Part shown: in pieces, positions 42,021 to 49,973 of the stretch
Layout: the number at the start of each line of letters is the position of its first letter
How positions within the stretch are numbered: position 1 is the first letter of the stretch
Source of the DNA: Oxalobacteraceae bacterium
GTDB taxonomy: Bacteria; Pseudomonadota; Gammaproteobacteria; Burkholderiales; Burkholderiaceae_D
Assembly (NCBI GenBank): GCA_947374865.1
Contig: CANCDR010000002.1
Span: 62,001 to 126,000 of the forward strand
Length of the DNA: 64,000 nucleotides
Reading direction: 5' to 3'
Program-made: the position numbers and the translations under genes
The notes under the pieces: model-generated
What the model was told of the DNA's origin: nothing
Database searches by the model: none
The model's input: only the letters and a program-made list of their open reading frames with translations

Positions 42021-42335
42021 ATGGAAAGCCTGCAATTTCGATTTCAGCATGGTAAGCGCTTGCTGCTGCACTCAGCACAATGTGTCGGCGTGGTCAGTTC
42101 CGGTAATTTGGAAATAGTGATCGAGCCATTTCATCTCAATGGCGACTGCGAAATCAGTATTAGTACCGCAGCCCGCGGCTTCGCGCCAATTTGGGAAGCC
42201 GTCATGCACGATTTTCACGCGCGCTGGAATTTGCGGGATACCCGGATTGCGATCAACGACATGGGCGCCACGCCGGCCGTGGTCAGCTTGCGACTCGATC
42301 AGGCGGTGGAATCCATGCTGCAGGCAGCGCCATGA
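42021..42335 (+). CDS. mdcC: Malonate decarboxylase acyl carrier protein (delta subunit)
   Basis: 104 residues from ATG 42021 (MESLQFRFQHG) with AAGGA upstream; an earlier frame start would lie inside mdcA. VVSSGNLEIVIEP holds the serine (about 27) that receives the 2'-(5''-phosphoribosyl)-3'-dephospho-CoA group attached by MdcG. FGAVW-like FAPIWEAVMHDF follows. Its stop shares ATGA with mdcD. Confidence 0.92.
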   Translation: MESLQFRFQHGKRLLLHSAQCVGVVSSGNLEIVIEPFHLNGDCEISISTAARGFAPIWEAVMHDFHARWNLRDTRIAINDMGATPAVVSLRLDQAVESMLQAAP

Positions 42336-43267
42336 ATAGTTATCTTGAATTAAACGCCCGCCAACGATTATCGCGGCTGCTCGATGCCGACTCCTTGACC
42401 GAATTTCTTCCGCCTTCGCTGCGAGTCTGCAGCCCGCATTTAGCGCAACTCGATGCACCGGTCGCGTTTGATGATGGCGTCATTATTGGCCGCGCTCGCT
42501 TGCAAGAACATTCCATCATGGTCGCCGCGCAAGAAGGCGGCTTCATGGGCGGTGCCGTCGGTGAGGTGCATGGCGCCAAACTAGTCGGCCTGCTTCAACG
42601 CGCAATCATCGAAAAAGTGTCCGCCGTTTTGCTGCTGCTTGAAACGGGCGGTGTGCGTCTGCATGAAGCCAACGCAGGTCTGATCGCGGTGTCGGAAGTC
42701 ATGCGCGCCCTGCTCGACGTTCGGGCGGCCGGTATTCCGGTCATCGTGCTCATCGGCGGATCGAACGGCTGTTTTGGCGGCATGGGCATCGTCGCCTGCT
42801 GCGCGAATGCCATCGTGATGTCGGAAGAAGGTCGGCTGGCGATGTCGGGACCAGAAGTCATCGAGACTGCCAATGGCGTGGAAGAATTCGACTCGCGCGA
42901 CCGGGCGCTGGTTTGGCGTACCACCGGTGGCAAGCATCGCTATCTGCTGGGCGACTGCGCCATGCTGGTGCCGGATACCGTCGCAGCCTTCCGTCAGGCG
43001 GCCTGCGATGCGATTAACAATGTCCGGCAAAACGAAGTCGCGCTCTCCCTCGCGGCGCTGGAACAGGAACATGCCATGCTGCAGGCGCGGGTCGATCAAT
43101 TTGGCTCGCTGACCGATCCTCTGGCGATCTGGGCCCGCCTTGGCATCGCTGATCCGGACGCGCTGGCGATGCTGGAAGCGGATGAATTTTTAGCACGTAC
43201 ATCGGCCCATCGGGCGATACATCGACTGCCGACTGCGACAGACAATTCAGCCGGGAGCAGCGCATGA
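42332..43267 (+). CDS. mdcD: Malonate decarboxylase subunit beta
   Basis: 311 residues; a carboxyltransferase (crotonase-like) fold with QEGGFMGGAVGEVHGAKLVG and LLETGGVRLHEANAG as recognisable blocks. With MdcE it decarboxylates malonyl-S-ACP to acetyl-S-ACP and CO2. It begins in an ATGA overlap with mdcC and ends in an ATGA overlap with mdcE, keeping subunit synthesis coupled. Confidence 0.94.
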   Translation: MNSYLELNARQRLSRLLDADSLTEFLPPSLRVCSPHLAQLDAPVAFDDGVIIGRARLQEHSIMVAAQEGGFMGGAVGEVHGAKLVGLLQRAIIEKVSAVLLLLETGGVRLHEANAGLIAVSEVMRALLDVRAAGIPVIVLIGGSNGCFGGMGIVACCANAIVMSEEGRLAMSGPEVIETANGVEEFDSRDRALVWRTTGGKHRYLLGDCAMLVPDTVAAFRQAACDAINNVRQNEVALSLAALEQEHAMLQARVDQFGSLTDPLAIWARLGIADPDALAMLEADEFLARTSAHRAIHRLPTATDNSAGSSA

Positions 43268-44013
43268 ACTGGCAAACGCTCGCCGCGACACTATTCCCCA
43301 CTGGTCATCAGATCACCGAACAGGATTGCTTCTTGTCGGGCAGCGCGCAAGTCGGCACTGCGACCGTCAGTGTGATCGGCACCACTGAACACACACCGAT
43401 CGGCGTTGAGATCGCCCTCGCGCAAGCCAAAGCCGTATTACAAACCGTGCGTGAACATCCAGGTCGGGCGATCGTTATCCTGGTCGACACCGCCGGTCAG
43501 CGCCTGCGCTTTCGCGATGAAATGCTGGGGATTAACAGCACCATGGCGCATCTGGGTAAGTGTCTTGATCTGGCGCGCCGCCAGGGTCATGTCGTGGTCG
43601 GGCTGGTTTATGATCAGGCGCTCTCGGGCGGCTTCATCACTAGCGGTCTGATGGCCGACGACTGCTACGCGCTGCCAGATTCCAGCATCCGCGTGATGGG
43701 TTTACCGGCCATGGCGCGCATCACCAAAGTGCCGCTTGAGCGTCTTACTGAACTGGCAAAAGATAATCCGGTGTTTGCACCTGGCCCGGCCAATTACTGG
43801 CGCATGGGCGGACTGACTGCCATCTGGGAAGGTGATCTGGCGCAGCAGCTCGCGCAGGCCATCGCTGATGCGGATCCGCTGGACCGGCGCACCGCGCTGG
43901 GGGCAGCCCGTGGTGGCCGCAAGATGGCGCAGATCGTGGTGCAGTCAGTCTTGCAGTCGAAGCCCGCATCAGCCGTGACATTATCCGAGCTCGATCGTGC
44001 TGGCACGACATGA
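43264..44013 (+). CDS. mdcE: Malonate decarboxylase subunit gamma
   Basis: 249 residues, the partner carboxyltransferase subunit of MdcD. VDTAGQRLRFRDEMLGIN, VVGLVYDQALSGGFITSGL and MGLPAMARITKVPLERL are typical of MdcE. Cytoplasmic. Its last five codons overlap the start of mdcG. Confidence 0.93.
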   Translation: MNWQTLAATLFPTGHQITEQDCFLSGSAQVGTATVSVIGTTEHTPIGVEIALAQAKAVLQTVREHPGRAIVILVDTAGQRLRFRDEMLGINSTMAHLGKCLDLARRQGHVVVGLVYDQALSGGFITSGLMADDCYALPDSSIRVMGLPAMARITKVPLERLTELAKDNPVFAPGPANYWRMGGLTAIWEGDLAQQLAQAIADADPLDRRTALGAARGGRKMAQIVVQSVLQSKPASAVTLSELDRAGTT

Positions 44014-44710
44014 TCTGGTCTGGCTGTCGGCCGCTGGATGGCAGCGTGCCATCGCAGCAGCGCAGCCAGACCAGCGTTCCGCCATGGAGCGCTGGTCGCT
44101 GGCCGACTGGCCTTTGATCGTGCGTCGGCAGGATGGCAACGCACAGGCAGACAGCATCAGTCTGGGACTGGCACTACCGCCCGCAGCCGACGCCGGCATC
44201 AAAGTAAAAATCGCCCTCAACGTCCCGCGCGCCGAGGTCTCGCGTCATTCCTCTCCTATGAGCCTGGCAGCGCTGCTGGCCAATCCAGCCAGCGTACCGG
44301 AAACCTGGCGCAGCGCGCTGACTTCTTTGCATACGCAGGCCCTACAAAACGATACCCCGCTGTTTGTCTACGGCTCACTAGCCTTGCAGGCACTGACAGG
44401 CTTAGCCTACGTGACGAGCCAGTCTGACATCGACCTGCTCAGCTATCCGGCCAGCCAGACTGACTTGGCATCGCTACTCGCTGTGCTCGAGCAAGCTGGT
44501 GCAGAATTACCGCTCGATGGTGAGATCGTTTTTCCCTCCATGCAGGCAGTGGCCTGGAAAGAATGGCGGCAGATCATGCACGATGCACCTGCGATGCGGA
44601 TTCTGGTGAAGGAAAGTCAATCGGTGCGTCTGCTACACCCGGCAGACTTACTTGCCACGCTCAAGCACTGCGCAGATCAGGTCCAGACGGAGGCGCGATG
44701 TTTGCATTAG
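43997..44710 (+). CDS. mdcG: Phosphoribosyl-dephospho-CoA transferase
   Basis: 237 residues. It transfers the CoA-derived prosthetic group onto apo-MdcC. FVYGSLALQALTGLAYVTSQSDIDLL holds the GS...DxD nucleotidyltransferase motif of MdcG. The start is a GTG at 43997 that overlaps mdcE by 17 bases; no strong ribosome-binding site is visible, in line with translational coupling. It overlaps mdcB by 13 bases. Confidence 0.9.
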   Translation: MLARHDLVWLSAAGWQRAIAAAQPDQRSAMERWSLADWPLIVRRQDGNAQADSISLGLALPPAADAGIKVKIALNVPRAEVSRHSSPMSLAALLANPASVPETWRSALTSLHTQALQNDTPLFVYGSLALQALTGLAYVTSQSDIDLLSYPASQTDLASLLAVLEQAGAELPLDGEIVFPSMQAVAWKEWRQIMHDAPAMRILVKESQSVRLLHPADLLATLKHCADQVQTEARCLH

Positions 44711-45750
44711 AACGAGAATCTTTGCTGAAGACGAGGTCCTTGCAAACTTCGTCAATGCGTTCGTCATTGAGTTTGGCAATCCATTTATCAACGAGTTCGT
44801 CGTTAAGTTTGTCTTCCGCACGGACTGAAAAAAAAATCGCCGCCATCATCGGTCGACTGGCCGTGCGTAGTCTGTACGAAGAACTCGTGCTCACGCCCAA
44901 ACCTGGTCTGGTCTCCTTAATCGATAACGGCAGCCACCACGACATGGATGCGCGCAGCTTTTATCGCAGCCTGTTTGCATTGCGCCGCTACTTCGTTGAG
45001 ATCAGCCTGGCCGGCATGCAGGGGGCACCCTTTGCTGTGCTCAAACAGCTGGCCATCCACGCCGAGGCGCGCATGCTGCAGGCCACACAGGGCGTCAATA
45101 CCCATCGCGGGGCCATCTTTTGTCTCGGACTGTTGTGCGCAGCGATCGCTGCCTGCAAGGCGCAAGGCCGCCTACCTACAGCAGCGGCGATTCAGGCCAG
45201 CTTATTACGCCACTGGGGTGCAGCGCTCATCGAACATAGCCACGGCACTGATATCGGCACACATGGCCAGATCGTCGCGGCTAATCATGCAGTCAGCGGC
45301 GCGCGGGAAGAAGCCGCGCGTGGGTATCCAGCCGTATTTTCTGTCGCCTTGCCGACCTTTACCGCGACGCTGGCCGCCGGACGCGATCTGCGCTGCGCCA
45401 AGGTCGATACCCTGTTCGCCCTCATGCTACACATTCACGATACCAATGTGTATTACCGCGGCGGCAGTAGCGCTGCCGAACTGGTGCATCAGCATGCGCA
45501 AGCCTTCATCGACGCGGGTTCCAGCGCCGCACCAGACTGGCAGGCGCGCGCAGCTGCGTCACATCGTTGCTTTGTCGCGCGCGGTATTTCGCCCGGTGGT
45601 GCGGCGGATTTATTGGCGGCCACCTGTTTGCTGCATCAGGTACTTTATCCGGGCCTGCATCAAACTATGCATCAGACAGAGCGTCAGGGCGCACATCAGA
45701 TCGAGCATCAAACCGAGCATCAGGCCTCACATCAGTCTAGTAAGCGCTAA
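44698..45750 (+). CDS. mdcB: Triphosphoribosyl-dephospho-CoA synthase, with His/Gln-rich tail
   Basis: 350 residues from ATG 44698 (GGAGG 4 bases upstream). It makes the precursor of the ACP prosthetic group from dephospho-CoA and ATP. Family motifs are ELVLTPKPGLVSLIDNGSHHDMD, QGVNTHRGAIF and the C-terminal ARGISPGGAADLLAATCLL. There are two unusual ends. The first 40 residues are Ser/Leu-rich (SSMRSSLSLAIHLSTSSS), and the last ~30 are a His-Gln repeat (HQTMHQTERQ...HQIEHQTEHQ) absent from typical MdcB and possibly metal-binding. A longer frame starting at 44563 would overlap mdcG entirely and is rejected. Confidence 0.9.
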   Translation: MFALERESLLKTRSLQTSSMRSSLSLAIHLSTSSSLSLSSARTEKKIAAIIGRLAVRSLYEELVLTPKPGLVSLIDNGSHHDMDARSFYRSLFALRRYFVEISLAGMQGAPFAVLKQLAIHAEARMLQATQGVNTHRGAIFCLGLLCAAIAACKAQGRLPTAAAIQASLLRHWGAALIEHSHGTDIGTHGQIVAANHAVSGAREEAARGYPAVFSVALPTFTATLAAGRDLRCAKVDTLFALMLHIHDTNVYYRGGSSAAELVHQHAQAFIDAGSSAAPDWQARAAASHRCFVARGISPGGAADLLAATCLLHQVLYPGLHQTMHQTERQGAHQIEHQTEHQASHQSSKR

Positions 45751-45754
45751 CATC

Positions 45755-46684
45755 ATGCGACTCGCCCTACTCTGCCCCGGCCAAGGCGATCAACACGGTG
45801 CGATGTTCGACTTCGCTGCGCCGCCACCTGCATGGCAGCTCGACACCGTGCTCGGTATGCCGCAAGCGCAGGTGCTGGCATCTGCGACGCAGCTTTTTTC
45901 TAATCGTATGGCGCAGCCGATGGTAGTCGCGGCCACACTGGCTGCATGGGAAGCGATCCGTCATTTACTCCCGCCGCCGGTTCTGGTGGCCGGCTACAGC
46001 GTGGGCGAATTAAGTGCCTACGCCGTAGCCGGTGCACTCAATGGCGAACGGGTGCTGCGACTGGCGGCCTTGCGAGCTGAACTCATGAATGCGCAGGTCA
46101 AGCTCGATCACCCGCAGGCCATGTCGGCCATCGCCGGCATCGGCAAACAGCAGTTACTGGCATTGATTACCCCACACCAGATCGCCATCGCGATCGAGAT
46201 CAGCGAAAGTAATTTCATCATTGGCGGCGAGGTATGTGGGCTGCAGATCGTCGAGCCGCTTCTGCAGCAGCAAGGCGGCAGCATCACCCGACTGGCCGTC
46301 AATATCGCCTCGCATACGCCGCACATGCAGGCGGCAGAAAAACCGTTTCTGGCGGCATTGTCGTCATCAGGTATGGTCGATCCGCAGATCCCGGTTTTGG
46401 CAGGCATCAACGCCAGCCTGATCCGCGACCGAAACACCGCCAAGCAAACCCTGGCCGCACAAATCGCAGCCCCCATCCAATGGGCCGCATGCATGGATCA
46501 GTTCGCTGAAAATAACATCACCGTAGCGATAGAACTCGGCCCAGGTTCCGCCTTATCGCGCATGCTCAGCCAGCGGCACCCACACATCGCAACGCGCTCA
46601 ATCGCCGACTTTCGCACCATCGACGGATTCGCCCGCTGGGCTGGCGCTGGGCTGGGGTCAGGTCTTGACATGACAGTTTTTTAA
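45755..46684 (+). CDS. mdcH: Malonate decarboxylase subunit epsilon (malonyl-CoA:ACP transacylase), repeat-derived C-terminus
   Basis: 309 residues. It loads the first malonyl group onto MdcC. LLCPGQGDQHGAMF opens the protein and GYSVGELSAYA (Ser82) is the transacylase nucleophile elbow; SHTPHMQAAE carries the catalytic His. The reading frame runs into palindromic repeat copy 2: the last residues (SGLDMTVF) and the TAA stop come from the repeat, so the native C-terminus has been replaced or trimmed by a few residues. The catalytic core is complete, so activity is probably retained. Last gene of the operon. Confidence 0.9.
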   Translation: MRLALLCPGQGDQHGAMFDFAAPPPAWQLDTVLGMPQAQVLASATQLFSNRMAQPMVVAATLAAWEAIRHLLPPPVLVAGYSVGELSAYAVAGALNGERVLRLAALRAELMNAQVKLDHPQAMSAIAGIGKQQLLALITPHQIAIAIEISESNFIIGGEVCGLQIVEPLLQQQGGSITRLAVNIASHTPHMQAAEKPFLAALSSSGMVDPQIPVLAGINASLIRDRNTAKQTLAAQIAAPIQWAACMDQFAENNITVAIELGPGSALSRMLSQRHPHIATRSIADFRTIDGFARWAGAGLGSGLDMTVF

Positions 46685-46745
46685 AATTGAAACGTTGAAT
46701 TTTTCAATTTGATCATAAAATGTGTCATGTCAAGACCTGACCCCA
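46653..46745. repeat. Palindromic repeat element, copy 2
   Basis: 93 bp with perfect 23-bp inverted ends (46653-46675 and 46723-46745). The AT-rich interior has its own small inverted repeat (AAATTGAA and TTCAATTT). It overlaps the last codons of mdcH and ends 18 bases before the stop of the convergent LysR gene. Confidence 0.93.
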
Positions 46746-46762
46746 CGCATGTTGCAGGGATT

Positions 46763-47728
46763 TTACGTATTCTGCTGCATAGCGACAGTCGCAAGGGGGC
46801 CCAATTGATCGAACAATCGCACCTTGATCGACGCTAAAAGCGCCTCCAAGGCAGCCTCATTCCCAGCCGATAAACGTTTTTCGGTGCGGACCATATAGAG
46901 TGTTCGAACCAGTGCCGGTTGTGTGACGCGATACGCCACCAGAACACCCGTGCGCAACTCGGAAAACGCCAGCCCATAAGGCAAAATACTCGCTACCGAA
47001 TGATCGATGATCAACATCTTCAAGGTCTGGGGTGACTGTACTTGAAATGCAATGCGTGGTTTCAGCTTTAATGGCTTGGCTGCAGTCTCGATAATTTTTC
47101 GAATACCATCTAGTCTCAGCGGGAAGCTTAACCAGGCTTCCAATGCCTTGGCTAATGAAATCGTATTCGTCACTTCCCAGGATGTCCGTACCGACTGCGC
47201 GCTACCGGCCTCTGGTGCAGTCACAAATAACAACTCTTCGTTTAGCCAAGGGGTGCGTGTTAATCCGGGGCTATCCGGAATCTCATGCGCGAGCAACATA
47301 TCGAGTTCGCCACGTTTTAAGGCATCAAATAACACCAGACTTGTTTCTTCGACTATCCGCAATGCGACGTGAGGCATGGCGGTTTCAGCGCGCGCGAGCA
47401 TGTCGGATGCCGCCATATGCACAACGCTGGGTGACATCCCCAGCCTGATCGTCTCTTTTTGTCCAGCATGAAAAGCCGCCACGTCGCGGGTAGTCTCGGC
47501 CAGCATTGCCAGAATCACTTGTGCCCGCTCAAACAATAACTGACCAGCCGGCGTCACAGAAACACCTCTTGAATGCCGACTCAGTAAGGGTGTGCCTAGC
47601 TTTTCCTCCATCTGACGAACCTGCGCGCCCAAAGCTGGCTGCGCAACGTGAAGCGACTCAGCCGCGCGCGTCATGCTGCCATGCTCGACGATGCAGGAAA
47701 AATACTGTAGCTGCCTGAGCGATAAAAT
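46763..47728 (-). CDS. LysR-family regulator with probable ATT start codon
   Basis: A helix-turn-helix LysR protein of about 321 residues. The first in-frame ATG (47674, MTRAAESLHVAQPALGAQ) lies inside the HTH and would remove helix 1. Upstream the frame stays open and encodes a normal LysR N-terminus, LSLRQLQYFSCIVEHGSM, back to an in-frame TAA at 47749-47747. In that interval there is no ATG, GTG or TTG. ATT at 47728 is preceded at 6 bases by AAGGGGAG (47742-47735), an excellent ribosome-binding site. It is transcribed divergently from the Rieske oxygenase operon, which it probably controls. A recent ATG-to-ATT mutation is the alternative. Confidence 0.85.
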   Translation of the reverse strand: MLSLRQLQYFSCIVEHGSMTRAAESLHVAQPALGAQVRQMEEKLGTPLLSRHSRGVSVTPAGQLLFERAQVILAMLAETTRDVAAFHAGQKETIRLGMSPSVVHMAASDMLARAETAMPHVALRIVEETSLVLFDALKRGELDMLLAHEIPDSPGLTRTPWLNEELLFVTAPEAGSAQSVRTSWEVTNTISLAKALEAWLSFPLRLDGIRKIIETAAKPLKLKPRIAFQVQSPQTLKMLIIDHSVASILPYGLAFSELRTGVLVAYRVTQPALVRTLYMVRTEKRLSAGNEAALEALLASIKVRLFDQLGPLATVAMQQNT

Positions 47729-48096
47729 GGGCGTCTCCCCTTGATTTTATGATGCATTGCAAATCTGCAAGGCATTCTGATTATATCGCCAGCCCAAAGA
47801 AAAAGTTTGGGCCGCCCAAAAAAAGTGAATCTGGATTCAAAAAACTGTTCCCGATATGATTCTCTGCAATCATATATAGGTGCTTCGACATTCAGCGCAA
47901 TCAATCAAAGCCGCTCAATATTGGTAATCGTCTAAAGGTTCTGGTATGCCTGCGAACTGCACCAAGCCGGCTTTGCCCGTACTTAAAAGGCGACCAAGCG
48001 GATTTATCCTGTTCGCTTGGCAAACATGCGTACGTTGATGATCAATCAATTTTTTGCGCTTAGCGTATTAAGAATTCAACAATTAGGAGTAATGCC
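47729..48096. promoter_or_regulatory. LysR/Rieske intergenic control region
   Basis: 368 bp without a gene. It includes a 14-bp inverted repeat TGAATC-TG-GATTCA (47826-47839), close to LysR-type sites, a palindrome AAGCCGGCTT (47964-47973), and a hairpin CCAAGCG...CGCTTGG (47994-48020) in the likely leader of the Rieske gene. The first part is AT-rich. I see no unambiguous sigma70 promoter. Confidence 0.5.
47735..47742 (-). promoter_or_regulatory. Ribosome-binding site that sets the ATT start of the LysR gene
   Basis: AAGGGGAG on the minus strand, 6 bases upstream of ATT 47728. It is among the strongest ribosome-binding sites in the window and has no other start codon in range. Confidence 0.7.
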
Positions 48097-49143
48097 ATGT
48101 TTGTCCGAAACGCTTGGTATGTTGCCGCAACAAAAAATGAAATTGCAGATCAAATGTTGGCTCGCACCATTCTCAACGAACCCATTGTCCTGTTCGTAAA
48201 TGGCAACCAAGAAATATGCGCTCTGGAAGATCGTTGCTGTCATCGTGGTGCGCCGCTTTCCCTTGGTAACATCACAGAAACCGGCGTGCGCTGCGGATAT
48301 CACGGGATGGCTTTTGACCGCAGCGGAAAGTGTGTCGAGATTCCCGGCCAAACCACTATTCCAGCGCGGGCCAAAGTGAAATCTTATCCCTTGGTCGTCA
48401 AGGGAGACTACGTCTGGATTTGGATGGGCGACCCGGAAAAGGCCGATCCAGCCGACGTTATCGATTATCCCCCCGACGATCAAGTGAACTGGCCGCGCGC
48501 CAACGACATGCTGCACCTGAAGGCCAGCTACGTGATGGTGCTGGAAAACCTGATGGATCTGTCCCATCTGTCGTACCTGCACAGAACCAGTATCGGCAGC
48601 TCAGAAACCGACAGCGCCAATGCCAGCATGGACGTCAAGCGCACCCCGACTGGTATGAAGTTCCTACGTGTCATGCGTAACGCCGATGCACCAAAAAACT
48701 GGTTAAAACGTTACCCGACCGGTAACAAGGTCGATCGCTGGTCTGACTTCGACTATATCGCGCCGAACTCGATCAAACAATTCAGCGGTGGCGTGAATGC
48801 CGGTGACTACGACGCCGGCGTGCGGGATGGCAGCCATCTGGTTCGCACTTTGCACACCGTCACCCCGGAAACTGAGAAAACCTGCTTCTATTTTTTTAAC
48901 AAAGCGGACGGCTACGCTAAATTTGAAGCGCCTGGTAAACCAAGGACATGGGCTTCAACCTCGGATGTCTTTAAGGAAGACCAGCACATGCTCGAACAAC
49001 AGCAATTGCGCCTCAATAATTTTGATGTAAAAAATTTGATGGATATTAATACTGATGTTGCTCGCGTTCAAATGATCCGTGTACTCAAGGAGCGACTGCA
49101 GTTAGAACAGGAAACGACAGGGCAAGCATCGCAAAAAACTTAA
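48097..49143 (+). CDS. Rieske non-heme iron oxygenase (VanA-type O-demethylase oxygenase subunit)
   Basis: 348 residues. The Rieske [2Fe-2S] ligands are C47-x-H49 and C66-x2-H69 (CCHRGAPLS...CGYHGMAF). The catalytic iron motif is ENLMDLSHLSYLH (D-x2-H-x4-H). Size and motifs match single-component oxygenases such as vanillate O-demethylase VanA and dicamba monooxygenase. AGGAG 7 bases upstream fixes the start. Electrons should come from the 2Fe-2S ferredoxin encoded at 52703, but no flavin reductase is nearby. The substrate is probably a methoxylated or related aromatic acid; this is inference. Confidence 0.9.
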   Translation: MFVRNAWYVAATKNEIADQMLARTILNEPIVLFVNGNQEICALEDRCCHRGAPLSLGNITETGVRCGYHGMAFDRSGKCVEIPGQTTIPARAKVKSYPLVVKGDYVWIWMGDPEKADPADVIDYPPDDQVNWPRANDMLHLKASYVMVLENLMDLSHLSYLHRTSIGSSETDSANASMDVKRTPTGMKFLRVMRNADAPKNWLKRYPTGNKVDRWSDFDYIAPNSIKQFSGGVNAGDYDAGVRDGSHLVRTLHTVTPETEKTCFYFFNKADGYAKFEAPGKPRTWASTSDVFKEDQHMLEQQQLRLNNFDVKNLMDINTDVARVQMIRVLKERLQLEQETTGQASQKT

Positions 49144-49196
49144 GCACCACAACAAAGCACACCCAACAATAAGTGCCAAACCCTGGAGAAGATCAA

Positions 49197-49958
49197 ATGA
49201 GCAGTGCAGGAAAATTACACGGCAAGGTCGCCATTATTACTGGTGCTGCACAAGGTATCGGCGCCGAATATGCGCGCGCGCTGGCAGCAGAAGGCGCTGC
49301 TGTCGTCATCTCGGATGTCACCGACGCCACACCGGTCGCATCCGCCATTAACACCAGCGGCGGACAAGCGCTGGCGGTCAAATGTGACGTCACCGACCCA
49401 AGCGCCGTTAAAGCAATGGTCGCGGCCGCTCTGGAACGCTTTGGCCGCGTCGATATTCTGGTCAATAACGCGGCCCTGTTTGGCACACTCAAGCGTAAGC
49501 CGTTCGAAGAAATCGAGTCGGCGGAATGGGACCGGATGATGGCAGTCAATGTGCGCGGTGCATTTGAATGCGCCAAGGCGGTGTCGCCGACTATGCGCAG
49601 TCAACAATATGGCAAGATCGTCAATATCGCTTCGGGCACAGTTTTTAAGGGCCAGACCATGCTGCTGCATTACGTGACATCGAAAGGCGCGATCGTAGCC
49701 ATGACGCGCAGTTTGGCGCGTGAACTGGGCGGCGACGGTATTCGTGTCAATACCTTGGCCCCGGGTCTGGTGATGAGTGATAACGTCAAAAATAACTGGT
49801 CGGCGGATCAGGTAAAAGGCACCGTCAATTCGCGTGCTCTCAAGCGTGAACTGACTCCCGAAGACATGTGCGGCACTCTGGTCTATCTATGTTCTCCGGA
49901 TAGCGATTTCGTCACCGGCCAGGTGTTGGTCGTCGACGGCGGCGCAGTGATGCACTAA
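49197..49958 (+). CDS. Short-chain dehydrogenase/reductase
   Basis: 253 residues from ATG 49197 (GGAG 8 bases upstream). TGAAQGIG, NNAALFG, NIASGTVF, YVTSK and the FabG-like C-terminus FVTGQVLVVDGG are present. The acidic residue after strand two (VISDV) favours NAD. It lies between the oxygenase and the aldehyde dehydrogenase, so an alcohol-to-aldehyde or ring-diol dehydrogenation step is likely. Confidence 0.9.
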   Translation: MSSAGKLHGKVAIITGAAQGIGAEYARALAAEGAAVVISDVTDATPVASAINTSGGQALAVKCDVTDPSAVKAMVAAALERFGRVDILVNNAALFGTLKRKPFEEIESAEWDRMMAVNVRGAFECAKAVSPTMRSQQYGKIVNIASGTVFKGQTMLLHYVTSKGAIVAMTRSLARELGGDGIRVNTLAPGLVMSDNVKNNWSADQVKGTVNSRALKRELTPEDMCGTLVYLCSPDSDFVTGQVLVVDGGAVMH

Positions 49959-49973
49959 TAGGTGAAAAACATC

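Noticed and set aside
44948-45754. Plus-strand frame reaching back from mdcH across mdcB
   Set aside because: The upstream part is a shadow of mdcB in another frame; MdcH similarity begins only at the ATG at 45755.
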